A DNA stretch of 64,000 nt from Bacteroidota bacterium (lineage in GTDB: Bacteria > Bacteroidota > Bacteroidia > Chitinophagales > BACL12): NCBI GenBank assembly GCA_016718035.1, contig JADKEK010000001.1, positions 682,001 to 746,000 on the forward strand, written 5' to 3'. Position numbers and translations under genes: made by a program. Of this stretch, positions 1 through 7,874 are shown piece after piece. The notes under the pieces are model-generated. The model had not been told where the DNA came from. It did not search any database and saw nothing but the letters and a program-made list of their open reading frames with translations. How positions within the stretch are numbered: position 1 is the stretch's first letter; the number at the start of each line of letters is the position of its first letter.

Positions 1-1089
1 TTAGGCGCATCGTTTTATGATGCGTTAATTACAGCGTGGCATTATAAATATACATATAACAGACCCGCTCCATATATTGTAGATAATTCAATTGTGCCTG
101 CTTATCCGGATAATAATTTACCATCATATCCAAGTGAAGATGCAGTTATTGCATCAGTTGCTGAAGAATTACTCATCTTTTTATTTCCATTAGAAATTAA
201 TTATATACAAGAGCAAGCTCAAGAATTACGTGATACACGAATTTGGGCAGGAATGAATGTGGCAAGTGATATTGTGGCAGGAGATTCAATTGGGAAAACC
301 ATTGCTGAAATATTTATTGGAAGGGCAAAAACCGATAGTATGAAATTTGCTCAGGTGGAAGAGGATGAATATATGGAAATGGAGGAAGCTGCTTCTTTAT
401 TATGGGGAAATAGCTGGCCACGATGGGAAAATTTAGAAGTTCCACAACGACCAATTGGCATCACACCAAAATTTGGTCATGTAGTGCCGTGGTGGATACC
501 TTCAGTTGAAGCAGTAAGGCCTGGTCCGCCGCCTGCTATCGGCTCAGAGGAATATAATTCTGATAAAAATGAATTATTAGATTATGCAGACAATTTAACG
601 CGTGAGCAAGAACAAATTGCTTATTTCTGGGGCGATGGATTTGGCACCTATACACCTGCAGGACATTGGAATACGATTGCTAAAGAATACATTGTTCACT
701 ATCGCTTTAATCCATTGCGCACAGCACGAACTTATGCTTATTTAAATACCGCAATGATGGATGCCGGAATCAGTTGTTGGGATACAAAATATTATTACAT
801 GTATCCACGTCCACCTCAAGCTGATAAAAAGATCGAAACACTTTTTGGGTTACCCAATTTTCCATCATACACTTCAGGACATAGTACTTTTTCAGCAGCT
901 GCAGCTGAAGTATTGGGTTATGTTTTTCCAAATGAACAATCATTATTTGAACAATATGCAAAGGATGCTTCTGAATCACGCATTTATGCACGAATACATT
1001 TTCGTTTCGATTGTGAAACAGGTTTAACGGTGGGTGAAAATATTGGTAATTATGCTGTAAGCGCAGCTCAAGCCGACGGTGTAGATTAA
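1..1089 (+). CDS. Vanadium-dependent haloperoxidase / PAP2-family phosphatase, 5' end missing
   Basis: The reading frame is open from base 1, so the N-terminus lies outside the window; the GTG at 94 is internal. About 362 residues are present. The C-terminal half carries the acid-phosphatase/haloperoxidase signature: an RP pair in YYYMYPRPPQ, the SGH triad in PSYTSGHSTFS (codons about 874-882), and an S-R-I-Y-A-R-I-H-x4-D block that should supply the phosphate/vanadate-binding Arg and His. By family knowledge such proteins either oxidise halides with vanadate or remove phosphate; sequence alone does not decide. Bacteroidota paralogues are usually exported, but the signal region is not visible here. 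The stop codon abuts the stop of the convergent AhpD-like gene, with no spacer. Confidence 0.8.
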   Translation, partial: LGASFYDALITAWHYKYTYNRPAPYIVDNSIVPAYPDNNLPSYPSEDAVIASVAEELLIFLFPLEINYIQEQAQELRDTRIWAGMNVASDIVAGDSIGKTIAEIFIGRAKTDSMKFAQVEEDEYMEMEEAASLLWGNSWPRWENLEVPQRPIGITPKFGHVVPWWIPSVEAVRPGPPPAIGSEEYNSDKNELLDYADNLTREQEQIAYFWGDGFGTYTPAGHWNTIAKEYIVHYRFNPLRTARTYAYLNTAMMDAGISCWDTKYYYMYPRPPQADKKIETLFGLPNFPSYTSGHSTFSAAAAEVLGYVFPNEQSLFEQYAKDASESRIYARIHFRFDCETGLTVGENIGNYAVSAAQADGVD

Positions 1090-1677
1090 TTACAAAGAAT
1101 TTGATTTATCCGGATTAATGCCCATCATGGCTAAATTTTCTTTGCGTAAATAACCTTCATTCGCCATACGAGCCGATGCTTCCAAATATGATTCAGGATT
1201 ACTTTCTGAATTCGTCCCTAATCCGTCAACATATCGGTTAAATAAACAAAACGCAGCCGCAATTAATACGGTATCATGAATTTCTGCATCTGTAGCACCA
1301 TAGTTTTTTGCGGATTGAATGGCATTATCTGTGACAAATTTTCCTCCTTGTTGAACGAGCGCTGCAATATGCAATAATGTTTTCATTTTAGGTGTAATTA
1401 ACTCCGAATTATCCGGATTCGATTTAATTTCCGTTATTGCATCTAAGTTTAATCCTAAATGCGTTGCAGCTGCGCCACCATGTGATAACTGACAAAACTG
1501 ACAATCATTTTTAAACGAAGTATAGGTAGCAATTAATTCACATTCACCTTTGCTTAAGGTTGAATTGCCTTGTAATAAAGTTTCAGCTAAAAGCAAGAGG
1601 GGATAGGCTGTTACAGGATTATATTTTAACAAACCTCGAATACCCTGCAGGTTGTTACCTAGTTCGATATATGCCAT
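1090..1677 (-). CDS. Carboxymuconolactone decarboxylase / AhpD-like alkylhydroperoxidase
   Basis: A 195-residue protein when read from the ATG at 1677. An upstream in-frame start adds twelve hydrophobic residues that do not fit the family. The AhpD active-site pattern Glu-X11-Cys-X2-Cys-X3-His is visible as E47, C59, C62 and H66 (DCQFCQLSHGG). In AhpD these residues form a peroxidatic dithiol centre with a His/Glu proton relay, so a cytosolic peroxidase-related enzyme is likely. The sequence resembles uncharacterised peroxidase-related proteins more than true AhpD, so the substrate is unknown. It is convergent with, and directly abuts, the haloperoxidase gene. Confidence 0.8.
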   Translation of the reverse strand: MAYIELGNNLQGIRGLLKYNPVTAYPLLLLAETLLQGNSTLSKGECELIATYTSFKNDCQFCQLSHGGAAATHLGLNLDAITEIKSNPDNSELITPKMKTLLHIAALVQQGGKFVTDNAIQSAKNYGATDAEIHDTVLIAAAFCLFNRYVDGLGTNSESNPESYLEASARMANEGYLRKENLAMMGINPDKSNSL

Positions 1678-2094
1678 ATTTTTTATTATAAAAATATATA
1701 TAAATTTTGGCACATAGTTATCATTTACAATTCTTTAGGAAAAATAAAGATGAGCTAATATTTAATTGTTTGAATTAAATAATTGGTGTTGTAGTTTTAA
1801 GCTGCCATCGTAAACCCTTTACAAATAAACATCCTCTTTAACCTTTAAAACTACTTCCATTCATTTCTTTCTTTGTATTTTTCTCTGTGCTTTTCTCCGC
1901 GCTTCTCTGTGGTTTCGGCTGTTCACCACACTTACTATTTACCGTTATTTCACAATTAAATCCAACTACCATCAGCCTATTTTTAAATTAATTTAATAAG
2001 TAAAATCAACTCAATAAATATTAATTACGCTTTGCAAACGGACAAAAAAAAATCTCCGCAATACTTGCAGAGATTTTTATCAATTTAAAGTTCC
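1678..2094. other. Intergenic region, no convincing gene
   Basis: About 417 bases with no supportable coding frame. The stretch around 1860-1920 is T/C-rich with repeated CTGTG and CCGCGC words. It resembles degenerate dispersed intergenic sequence often seen in Bacteroidota, but this cannot be confirmed without other copies. The far end carries the terminator of the next minus-strand gene. Confidence 0.5.
2044..2076 (-). terminator. Rho-independent terminator of the YbjN-like gene
   Basis: Inverted repeat AAATCTC / GAGATTT (2050-2056 with 2070-2076), continued by GCAA / TTGC around a TAC loop with one C/A mismatch. On the minus strand it is followed by a run of U from the A-tract at 2044-2052. 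It lies 19 bases past the stop codon at 2095. Confidence 0.85.
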
Positions 2095-2562
2095 TTATTG
2101 CGCAGGACCAGCAGGACCGGCACCACCGCCGAATTCTGTTTTTAACTGATCATCTAACCAATCAGCCCATAAACCCATATCATTCACGCAAGTTATGGTT
2201 TCATTATAATCAATACCATTAATATCGCGTTCGTAAGTAGCATATACCCAATCGTTATCAGGAGCAGCATTTGGTACAACGGTTAATTTAACACCGAGGC
2301 TCTGATCGCTTATTTCCATACAACGACGATAGAAATATTCTTTATTTGTTGCAGGCACTTTCATTAAGCCGCTAAATATGCGCAGGTAATGACGAGTGGT
2401 TCCGTCATTTTGAGGATGACTGGAAACAAATATTTCTAATTTAGCTGAGCCTTTATAGATATAATAGGCTTTATTTTGTTCGTTCCAGCAAGTTGCCGGG
2501 TCAACACCAACGCTTTGAATAAATTGTTTTACGTGGTCGAGAATTTGTTGTGGGTTACTCAT
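2095..2562 (-). CDS. YbjN / type III secretion chaperone-like domain protein
   Basis: A 155-residue acidic soluble protein with no signal peptide or membrane segment. The pattern (helix, a YYIYKGSAKLEIFVSS strand pair, RHYLRIFSGLMKVP, a later WVYATYERD strand and a closing acidic helix WADWLDDQLK) fits the YbjN/CesT-like alpha/beta fold. The C-terminal tail is Gly/Pro/Ala-rich (GGGAGPAGPAQ). In this fold family proteins usually dimerise and bind protein partners; no enzyme motif is seen. It appears monocistronic, with its own terminator. Confidence 0.6.
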   Translation of the reverse strand: MSNPQQILDHVKQFIQSVGVDPATCWNEQNKAYYIYKGSAKLEIFVSSHPQNDGTTRHYLRIFSGLMKVPATNKEYFYRRCMEISDQSLGVKLTVVPNAAPDNDWVYATYERDINGIDYNETITCVNDMGLWADWLDDQLKTEFGGGAGPAGPAQ

Positions 2563-2682
2563 AATTATTAGTGGTTTTTATAAATTAAGACACTAATGTA
2601 GGATTTTTATTTAAACCAAAAAAACTTTTTTCGCAAATTAACGGTAAACCGTGAATGAAATATAACAGCATACATAAAATAC

Positions 2683-2716
2683 AAAACCGCCGAAAATTCA
2701 CATTTACGACGGTTTT
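2683..2716 (-). terminator. Probable terminator downstream of the sigma factor operon
   Basis: AAAACCG-c-CG pairs with CG-a-CGGTTTT across a 14-base loop; one mismatch. On the minus strand it is followed by a T-rich stretch. It sits 20 bases beyond the stop of the small membrane protein gene. Confidence 0.6.
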
Positions 2717-2735
2717 ATATTAAGTTAAAAACAAC

Positions 2736-3131
2736 TTATTGCTGAGCCTGTGTTTTGTCCTCCACTGCTTCATCGCGTTTGGTTTTCCAACCACAACGGT
2801 CGTAATAATACCGTTTGAATTTTTCGCGTTCTTCTTCAGTCATACTCGACATTTTGGCTTCCATTTTTTGTTTCCAATACATTTCTTTTTTGTGGTTCCA
2901 GCCATTGCTGTGTTTTCCCCATCCATGGCGACCCATTCCCATAAATCCGGTAAGTAATTTACCCAAAGCAATTAAACCAATTGCTTGAAAAAATGTGATA
3001 GTACTGCCACTAAATAATTCGGGTACCAACCAATTCCACAACCACATGGTGGCTAAACCCATAAGTGCGATCATTGCTGCACCGGCAAAAAATATTCCGA
3101 TGCCATATTTGACCCAATTCTTTTTTCGCAT
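2736..3131 (-). CDS. Small membrane protein encoded after an ECF sigma factor
   Basis: 131 residues. Two hydrophobic segments (about residues 9-35 and 44-64) are followed by a His/Gly-rich linker (MGRHGWGKHSNGW) and a charged cytosolic or periplasmic tail with the pattern MSSMTEEEREKFKRYYYDRCGW, which recalls Spy/CnrR-like helical sensors only loosely. The gene starts 12 bases after the sigma factor stop, so the two are almost certainly co-transcribed. By position it could be an anti-sigma or sigma-linked membrane protein, but no known anti-sigma domain is visible. The His-rich patch could bind metal; that is inference. Confidence 0.55.
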   Translation of the reverse strand: MRKKNWVKYGIGIFFAGAAMIALMGLATMWLWNWLVPELFSGSTITFFQAIGLIALGKLLTGFMGMGRHGWGKHSNGWNHKKEMYWKQKMEAKMSSMTEEEREKFKRYYYDRCGWKTKRDEAVEDKTQAQQ

Positions 3132-3143
3132 ATCAATAATGTT

Positions 3144-3740
3144 TTACTTGTTAATTAATTCGTCGTATAAATCTTTGAGTTTTTCTCTAAGATATAATAC
3201 GGCATATCTTTTTCGTGATAATAAGGTATTAACTGAAACACCGGTTTGTTCTGCAATTTCATTAAAACTTTTATTTTCGAGCTCATGCAAAATAAAAACT
3301 TCACGTTGCTCTTCCGGTAATTCACTTAATGCTTCATACATGGTATCCCAAACTAACTGGCGCTCAAAAACAGCATCCGGATTATCGGATTGTGATGATG
3401 ATAAAGCCGCTAAATTGGAAAAGTAACCATCTTCATCTTCGTCGTCAAAAGCTGTCATAGTATCAATCGATTCGGTTTTTCGCTTGCGATACCAATCGAT
3501 AATTTTATTTCTTGTTACCCTGTACAGCCATGAAGCCATATTTTCGATGGTTTCCACCATGCCATGGTTGGAGGCTAATTGATAAAATACATCCTGCAGA
3601 ATGTCACTGGCGTCTTCCTCATTGCCCACACGTGTTTTAATGAACTTCAATAGCTTTTTGCGTTCATTTTTAACCGCCTGCTCAATAATCTCGTTTTGTT
3701 GTTGAGTCATGAAAGTGCCTAAATGTAAACTCTCGTCCAT
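3144..3740 (-). CDS. ECF-type RNA polymerase sigma factor
   Basis: 198 residues. Region 2 is clear (DASDILQDVFYQLASN and a WLYRVTRNKIIDWYRKRK recognition helix) and region 4 follows (LPEEQREVFILHELEN, then the helix-turn-helix SFNEIAEQTGVSVNTLLSRK). The linker is acidic (DDEDEDGYFS). It is a group 4 sigma-70 factor that would redirect RNA polymerase to a small regulon. A second ATG at 3710 (MTQQQNEI) is an alternative start. It leads a two-gene unit with the downstream membrane protein. Confidence 0.9.
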   Translation of the reverse strand: MDESLHLGTFMTQQQNEIIEQAVKNERKKLLKFIKTRVGNEEDASDILQDVFYQLASNHGMVETIENMASWLYRVTRNKIIDWYRKRKTESIDTMTAFDDEDEDGYFSNLAALSSSQSDNPDAVFERQLVWDTMYEALSELPEEQREVFILHELENKSFNEIAEQTGVSVNTLLSRKRYAVLYLREKLKDLYDELINK

Positions 3741-3867
3741 ACTTGAAATATTGACGAAAGGAGGTGCGAAGATATTTTAAATTATCCTGTGTTTTAGATA
3801 GACCATTTGGGTTATTTCGCCTGAAACGCTTTATTTATGGACATTTCAGCTGAATATGTTCGACCAT

Positions 3868-3905
3868 AAAAAAACTCAGTATAGTTGTAATACCATACTG
3901 AGTTT
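3868..3905 (-). terminator. Rho-independent terminator of the alpha/beta hydrolase gene
   Basis: An 11-bp perfect stem: AAACTCAGTAT (3872-3882) with ATACTGAGTTT (3895-3905). The A-run at 3868-3874 gives a U-tract on the minus strand. It lies just after the stop at 3927. Confidence 0.88.
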
Positions 3906-3926
3906 ATCTATTGAGTTAGTTGATTT

Positions 3927-4736
3927 TTAGTGCGCAGCTAACCATTTAGTAACTGCTTCCCAATAATCCGCAGACGATGGGTCGCTACTCCACAAAGCTT
4001 TAGAGCCATGTGTGCCTTTCATATCAGGATAGTACTGTGTTAATACATCATCTCCCAAATGCGACATAGCCTTAGTAAGCGGTGCGGCTTCTTTTTCAGT
4101 GGATGTCATAAATATCGGCTTGCCATTATATCCTTTAAAGTAATCGGCTGCAGTTGAACCATCGTCAAATTTTAAAATCGGACTGAAAGTAATTACCGAT
4201 TTAACATTCGGATTGTCCATTGCCACTTTTAATACCAAACTTGCCGAATAACTGCTTCCCCACAAAATAACTTGCTGTCCAAAGGTGGTTGAAGCATAAT
4301 TTACGCCTGCCATAATATCAGGTAATGAACTGGTGTAACCGGTTGCCAGGTTTTTTGCCAAGGCATTTTTATTCGTAATATTTTCGTGCGTTTCCATTGC
4401 ACCTCCTGAACGTTGGTCCAAAGCCACACAGTTATATCCCATTGCACATAATTTAGGCGCTATTTCAGCATATTCGTAGTTGTTCATACGTGCCTGATGA
4501 CACAATACAATTACGGGTTTTGTGCTATCGATTGTATAAACCACCGCACGCATAGTAAGACCATCGGCAGAAGGCATTTCAAGGGTGTCAACGCGCATTC
4601 CGCTTACCGCCACTGTTTCCATTTCCGGTAAATCGTTTAGTTCGGTTTGTTCCTTGTCTTTTTTGCCACCTTTACAACCTGAAATGGCCAGTGTAATTAG
4701 CATTACACTTAGTAATAGCAAGTTAGTTTTTTTCAT
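3927..4736 (-). CDS. Alpha/beta hydrolase lipoprotein
   Basis: Read from the ATG at 4736, the protein (269 residues) opens with a lipoprotein signal, MKKTNLLLL...LAISGC with the acylated Cys at residue 21. A longer in-frame extension upstream lacks this and was rejected. The mature part shows the alpha/beta hydrolase plan: strand VIVLCHQ (oxyanion), then a nucleophile elbow LWGSSYSAS (Ser in G-S-S-Y-S) and a late His in KGTHGSKAL. The fold resembles dienelactone-hydrolase/esterase-like enzymes; the substrate is unknown. It would be anchored in the periplasm or at the cell surface. It is divergently transcribed from the beta-helix-like lipoprotein gene. Confidence 0.8.
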   Translation of the reverse strand: MKKTNLLLLSVMLITLAISGCKGGKKDKEQTELNDLPEMETVAVSGMRVDTLEMPSADGLTMRAVVYTIDSTKPVIVLCHQARMNNYEYAEIAPKLCAMGYNCVALDQRSGGAMETHENITNKNALAKNLATGYTSSLPDIMAGVNYASTTFGQQVILWGSSYSASLVLKVAMDNPNVKSVITFSPILKFDDGSTAADYFKGYNGKPIFMTSTEKEAAPLTKAMSHLGDDVLTQYYPDMKGTHGSKALWSSDPSSADYWEAVTKWLAAH

Positions 4737-4757
4737 TTTGCTTTGAGTTTTATGATG

Positions 4758-4789
4758 CAAAAGTAAATCAAGCCAAACGGGTAACACAA
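4758..4789 (-). promoter_or_regulatory. Predicted Bacteroidota promoter for the hydrolase lipoprotein
   Basis: On the minus strand, TACTTTTG (TAnnTTTG -7 box, 4758-4765) lies 21 bases downstream of TTG (4787-4789). The start codon is about 22 bases further on. Confidence 0.5.
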
Positions 4790-4881
4790 TTTTAACTTTA
4801 CAAGGGTTTAAAAGTTTTGCTAATTTTGACACACTATTGTGTAGACAGATTACGTTAAAGAGCCAAAGCTGCTGTATCCAA

Positions 4882-6330
4882 ATGAATTTCATCAAAAGTA
4901 AGTCCTTATTGCTGTGGTTAACAGCACTTTTTTTTGTGTTGATTGCTCAAAGTTGCAGGAAAGATACTTTTATAACAACGGCCGATGCCAAACTCCGATT
5001 CAGTGAGGATACCGTTCATTTTGACACCGTTTTTTCAACAGTTGGCTCCATTACTCTCCCTTTAAAATTATACAATAACTACAATGAAAACCTCAATATC
5101 AGCAATATTCAGCTTGCCGGTGGCGAGTTTTCGCAATTTAGGATGAATGTGGATGGTGAGTCAGGTGCTCAGTTTACCGATATTGAAATTCTCCCCAACG
5201 ACAGCATTTATATTTTTATTGAAGTTACTGTGGATCCTAACGATGATGCCTTGCCTTTCGTTATTGAGGATTCTATCATTTTTACCACCAATGGTAACAT
5301 GCAGGATATAAAACTGATAGCTTATGGCCAAAATGCCAATTTCCATTATGGGGAGATTTTATGTGACACCACCTGGACAGACAACCTTCCGCATGTAATT
5401 ATAGGTTCGGTATTGGTGGACACCTTATGCTCATTGACAATTACCGAAGGCACCGATATCTATTTGCACGGCGGAAGTTCGTTTTATGTTTTAGGCACTT
5501 TGAATGTTTTGGGAACCAAGGACAGTCTCGTAACCTTTCAGGGCGACAGGTTAGAGGATTTTTATAAAGAAGTTCCGGGGCAGTGGGAAGGCATTTATTT
5601 GTTGAGGGGAAGTTTCGATAATGTTATTCAGTATGCGGAAATCAAAAATGCGAATAAGGGAATTTCATTAGGTTACTCCACAGACACAGGTTTAGTTACG
5701 TTTTTGGAATTGCAACCCACACTTACGCTGGAAAATACCAAGATATTCGACATTCAATATTATGGCATTGAGTCACTGAACAGCAGAATAAAAGCCACGA
5801 ATGTATTGATTTATAATGTTGGTCAAGCCAATGCGGCCCTTACACTTGGCGGGGATTATGAGTTCCGTCATTGCACCATGGCTAATTACAGCTCCAGGTA
5901 TTTAACTCATCAGGCACCTGTTTTGGTACTTACCGATTATTATAATTTTGGTCCTGAAACAAACTTACAAAATGGGCTCACCAAAGCCGATTTCATTAAT
6001 TGTATTATTTATGGCAGCATTGCAGAAGGTAATGAATTAGCCATTGATACCTTACTGTCGCCAACTATCTTTAATTTTAACTTCGACCATTGTATTATAA
6101 AATCAGCTATTAATCCCGATTTACTTAACGATGTAGGGTGTTTCTTTAATACAGACCCGGTTTTTGCTAATGTTGGGGAACGAAATTACTGCCCTACTAC
6201 AGGTTCTCCTGCTCTCAACGCAGCTATTGATATTCCTTCAGACCCGGTTATCATCGACATTGTTGGCAATCCACGGCCATTTGCGGCTACTTTGCCCGAT
6301 ATAGGTTGCTATGAAACCGAGGCGGAATAG
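4882..6330 (+). CDS. Lipoprotein with right-handed beta-helix-like region
   Basis: From the ATG at 4882 (482 residues) the protein begins with a lipoprotein signal ending FFVLIAQSC, acylated Cys at residue 25. An upstream in-frame start adds 15 unlikely residues. The first part (about 40-140) looks like an immunoglobulin-like or choice-of-anchor beta domain (RFSEDTVHFDTVFSTVGS). The middle has repeating IEYAEIKNANKGI and LENTKIFDI rungs, typical of parallel beta-helix proteins. The end (GSPALNAAIDIPS...DIGCYE) matches the closing rung of surface beta-helix proteins. It probably sits on the outer membrane; no catalytic motif is visible. A TAATTTTG element at 4821-4828 may be its -7 box. Confidence 0.75.
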   Translation: MNFIKSKSLLLWLTALFFVLIAQSCRKDTFITTADAKLRFSEDTVHFDTVFSTVGSITLPLKLYNNYNENLNISNIQLAGGEFSQFRMNVDGESGAQFTDIEILPNDSIYIFIEVTVDPNDDALPFVIEDSIIFTTNGNMQDIKLIAYGQNANFHYGEILCDTTWTDNLPHVIIGSVLVDTLCSLTITEGTDIYLHGGSSFYVLGTLNVLGTKDSLVTFQGDRLEDFYKEVPGQWEGIYLLRGSFDNVIQYAEIKNANKGISLGYSTDTGLVTFLELQPTLTLENTKIFDIQYYGIESLNSRIKATNVLIYNVGQANAALTLGGDYEFRHCTMANYSSRYLTHQAPVLVLTDYYNFGPETNLQNGLTKADFINCIIYGSIAEGNELAIDTLLSPTIFNFNFDHCIIKSAINPDLLNDVGCFFNTDPVFANVGERNYCPTTGSPALNAAIDIPSDPVIIDIVGNPRPFAATLPDIGCYETEAE

Positions 6331-6369
6331 CATTTACACAAATTTAACCGGCACTTGTTAGTTAACTTC

Positions 6370-6398
6370 TTGCTTTTCAGCGATTTTGGGTATATTTG
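6370..6398 (+). promoter_or_regulatory. Predicted promoter for the DUF4389 gene
   Basis: TTG (6370-6372) and TATATTTG (6391-6398) are separated by 18 bases, close to the Bacteroidota -33/-7 consensus TTTG / TAnnTTTG. The start codon follows at 6428. Confidence 0.55.
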
Positions 6399-6427
6399 AA
6401 TACATTTCTTAACCCAAAACAGTTATC

Positions 6428-7054
6428 ATGCTCAAATTTAACGTAACACATCAGGAGTCTTATTCCAGAGGTGAATTATTACTCCGATCATTTTTAGGCT
6501 GGCTTTACATAGCCATACCTCACCTTTTAGGGCTTATGTTTTATGGTATTTGGATTTACATCGCCACTTTTCTTGCTTGGTGGATTATCCTTTTTACAGG
6601 AAAAACCCCTGAATTTTATTACAATGCTATTGTAGGTTACAACAAGTGGTCGTTACGAGTAATGGCCAGATTGTATAACCTAAGCGATGGTTATCCTTCA
6701 TTTGGTCCTGATGGAGCTGATGACAAAACTGAATTTCATATCGACTTAATTCATGTTGGTCGTGGCCAATTATTATTGCGTTCGATTTTTGGATGGTTAT
6801 ATGTGGGTATACCTCATGGAATTTGCCTGTATGTGCGTTTTATTGGTACAATGGTGTTAATGTTCCTTGCGTGGTGGGTAGTGTTATTCACCGGCAAATA
6901 TCCTGAAAACTGGCATCGCTTTAATGTTGGCACTTTCCGTTGGGCAACACGCGTAAGTTTATATTTAATGTGGTTGTCAAAAGATTATCCGCCATTTAAA
7001 GGTGCGCCGGATGAAATGGATGAAGCAGACAAACCACTTGATCAGGTTGCTTAA
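6428..7054 (+). CDS. DUF4389 domain membrane protein with internal duplication
   Basis: 208 residues made of two copies of the same unit. Unit one runs from LLLRSFLGWLYIAIPH to NLSDGYPSFG, unit two from LLLRSIFGWLYVGIPH to LSKDYPPF. Each has two hydrophobic segments and a shared AWW(I/V)(I/V)LFTGK(T/Y)PE motif followed by an amphipathic stretch. This is the DUF4389 pattern; the molecular function of the family is unknown. It would be an inner-membrane protein with about four membrane segments and a short acidic tail. It has its own promoter and a strong terminator, so it is monocistronic. Confidence 0.8.
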   Translation: MLKFNVTHQESYSRGELLLRSFLGWLYIAIPHLLGLMFYGIWIYIATFLAWWIILFTGKTPEFYYNAIVGYNKWSLRVMARLYNLSDGYPSFGPDGADDKTEFHIDLIHVGRGQLLLRSIFGWLYVGIPHGICLYVRFIGTMVLMFLAWWVVLFTGKYPENWHRFNVGTFRWATRVSLYLMWLSKDYPPFKGAPDEMDEADKPLDQVA

Positions 7055-7078
7055 TAAAAAAATACATACTTTTTTTAC

Positions 7079-7113
7079 AATAACCGGTAGCATAACGCAC
7101 CGGTTATTTATTT
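7079..7113 (+). terminator. Rho-independent terminator after the DUF4389 gene
   Basis: Perfect 10-bp stem AATAACCGGT (7079-7088) / ACCGGTTATT (7099-7108), ten-base loop, followed by TATTTTTA. It ends 11 bases before the recX start. Confidence 0.85.
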
Positions 7114-7123
7114 TTATGCGGTT

Positions 7124-7576
7124 ATGCAAGATGTTATCCTTAATAAACTTCGCCATTATTGTGCTTACCAGGAACGCTGTCACGAAGAAGTGCGTACTAA
7201 ATTATTATCCCTCAAGGTTTATGGTGATGGTTTGGAAGAAATAATTAATCAGCTGATATCAGAAGATTTTTTGAATGAAGAAAGATTTGCCAAAGCTTAT
7301 GCCGGTGGTAAATTCAGAATGAAAAAATGGGGGAGAAGTAAAATTATTCAGGGCTTAAAGGCACGAAAAATTTCGGACTATTGTATCAAACAAGGCATGA
7401 CAGAAATTCCGGAAGAAGACTACCAAAAAACATTACAATCACTGGTGAAATCGGCCATTAAAAAATACCATTCCGGAAATATCTTCGAAACAAAAAGCAA
7501 ATCCGCAAACTATTTAATTGGCCGTGGGTACGAAAGTGAATTAGTTTGGGATGCCATTCAACGCAACCTCAAATAA
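7124..7576 (+). CDS. recX: Regulatory protein RecX
   Basis: 150 residues, all helical, with the three-helix repeats of RecX. It begins with a HYCAYQERCHEEVRTKL segment and continues with DGLEEIINQLISEDFLNEERFAKAYAGGKFRMKKWG, which holds the conserved F-(L/I)-(N/D)-(E/D)-x-R-(F/Y)-A block and the K/R-x-(W/G)-G-x-x-(K/R)-I turn. RecX binds RecA filaments and damps strand exchange. No recA is adjacent here. The length is typical. It starts close behind the preceding gene's terminator, which should insulate it. Confidence 0.9.
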   Translation: MQDVILNKLRHYCAYQERCHEEVRTKLLSLKVYGDGLEEIINQLISEDFLNEERFAKAYAGGKFRMKKWGRSKIIQGLKARKISDYCIKQGMTEIPEEDYQKTLQSLVKSAIKKYHSGNIFETKSKSANYLIGRGYESELVWDAIQRNLK

Positions 7577-7874
7577 AAATACATAAGCTAAACTTATATT
7601 AAAATATAACAGATGTGCTGACGTAATATTATTTTTATAAATCAAAAATAACGCTTAACCCAATTTTCAATATTAGTAATACCAAAATCTGTCTAAATCG
7701 GTTAAATCTGTCCAATCCGCGTTCCTTTTCTTGCAACCTAGAAGCATTACAAAACATTATTTAGCCAATTTATTGAAAATTTGCTTAGTAATGCGCACTT
7801 AATTCCTACCTTAACTCCTTAAAATACTATCCTCCTAAATTAATTAATTAGGTTGCTAACGAAATACAAAAGCA
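7577..7874. other. Intergenic spacer between recX and the GH8 gene
   Basis: No supportable gene. Around 7688-7725 there are similar direct words (AATCTGTC, AAATCGG, AAATCTGTCCAATCCGCG) resembling degenerate dispersed repeats found between genes in many Bacteroidota. No other copy of this word pattern is present in the window, so its repeat nature is unproven. Confidence 0.4.
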
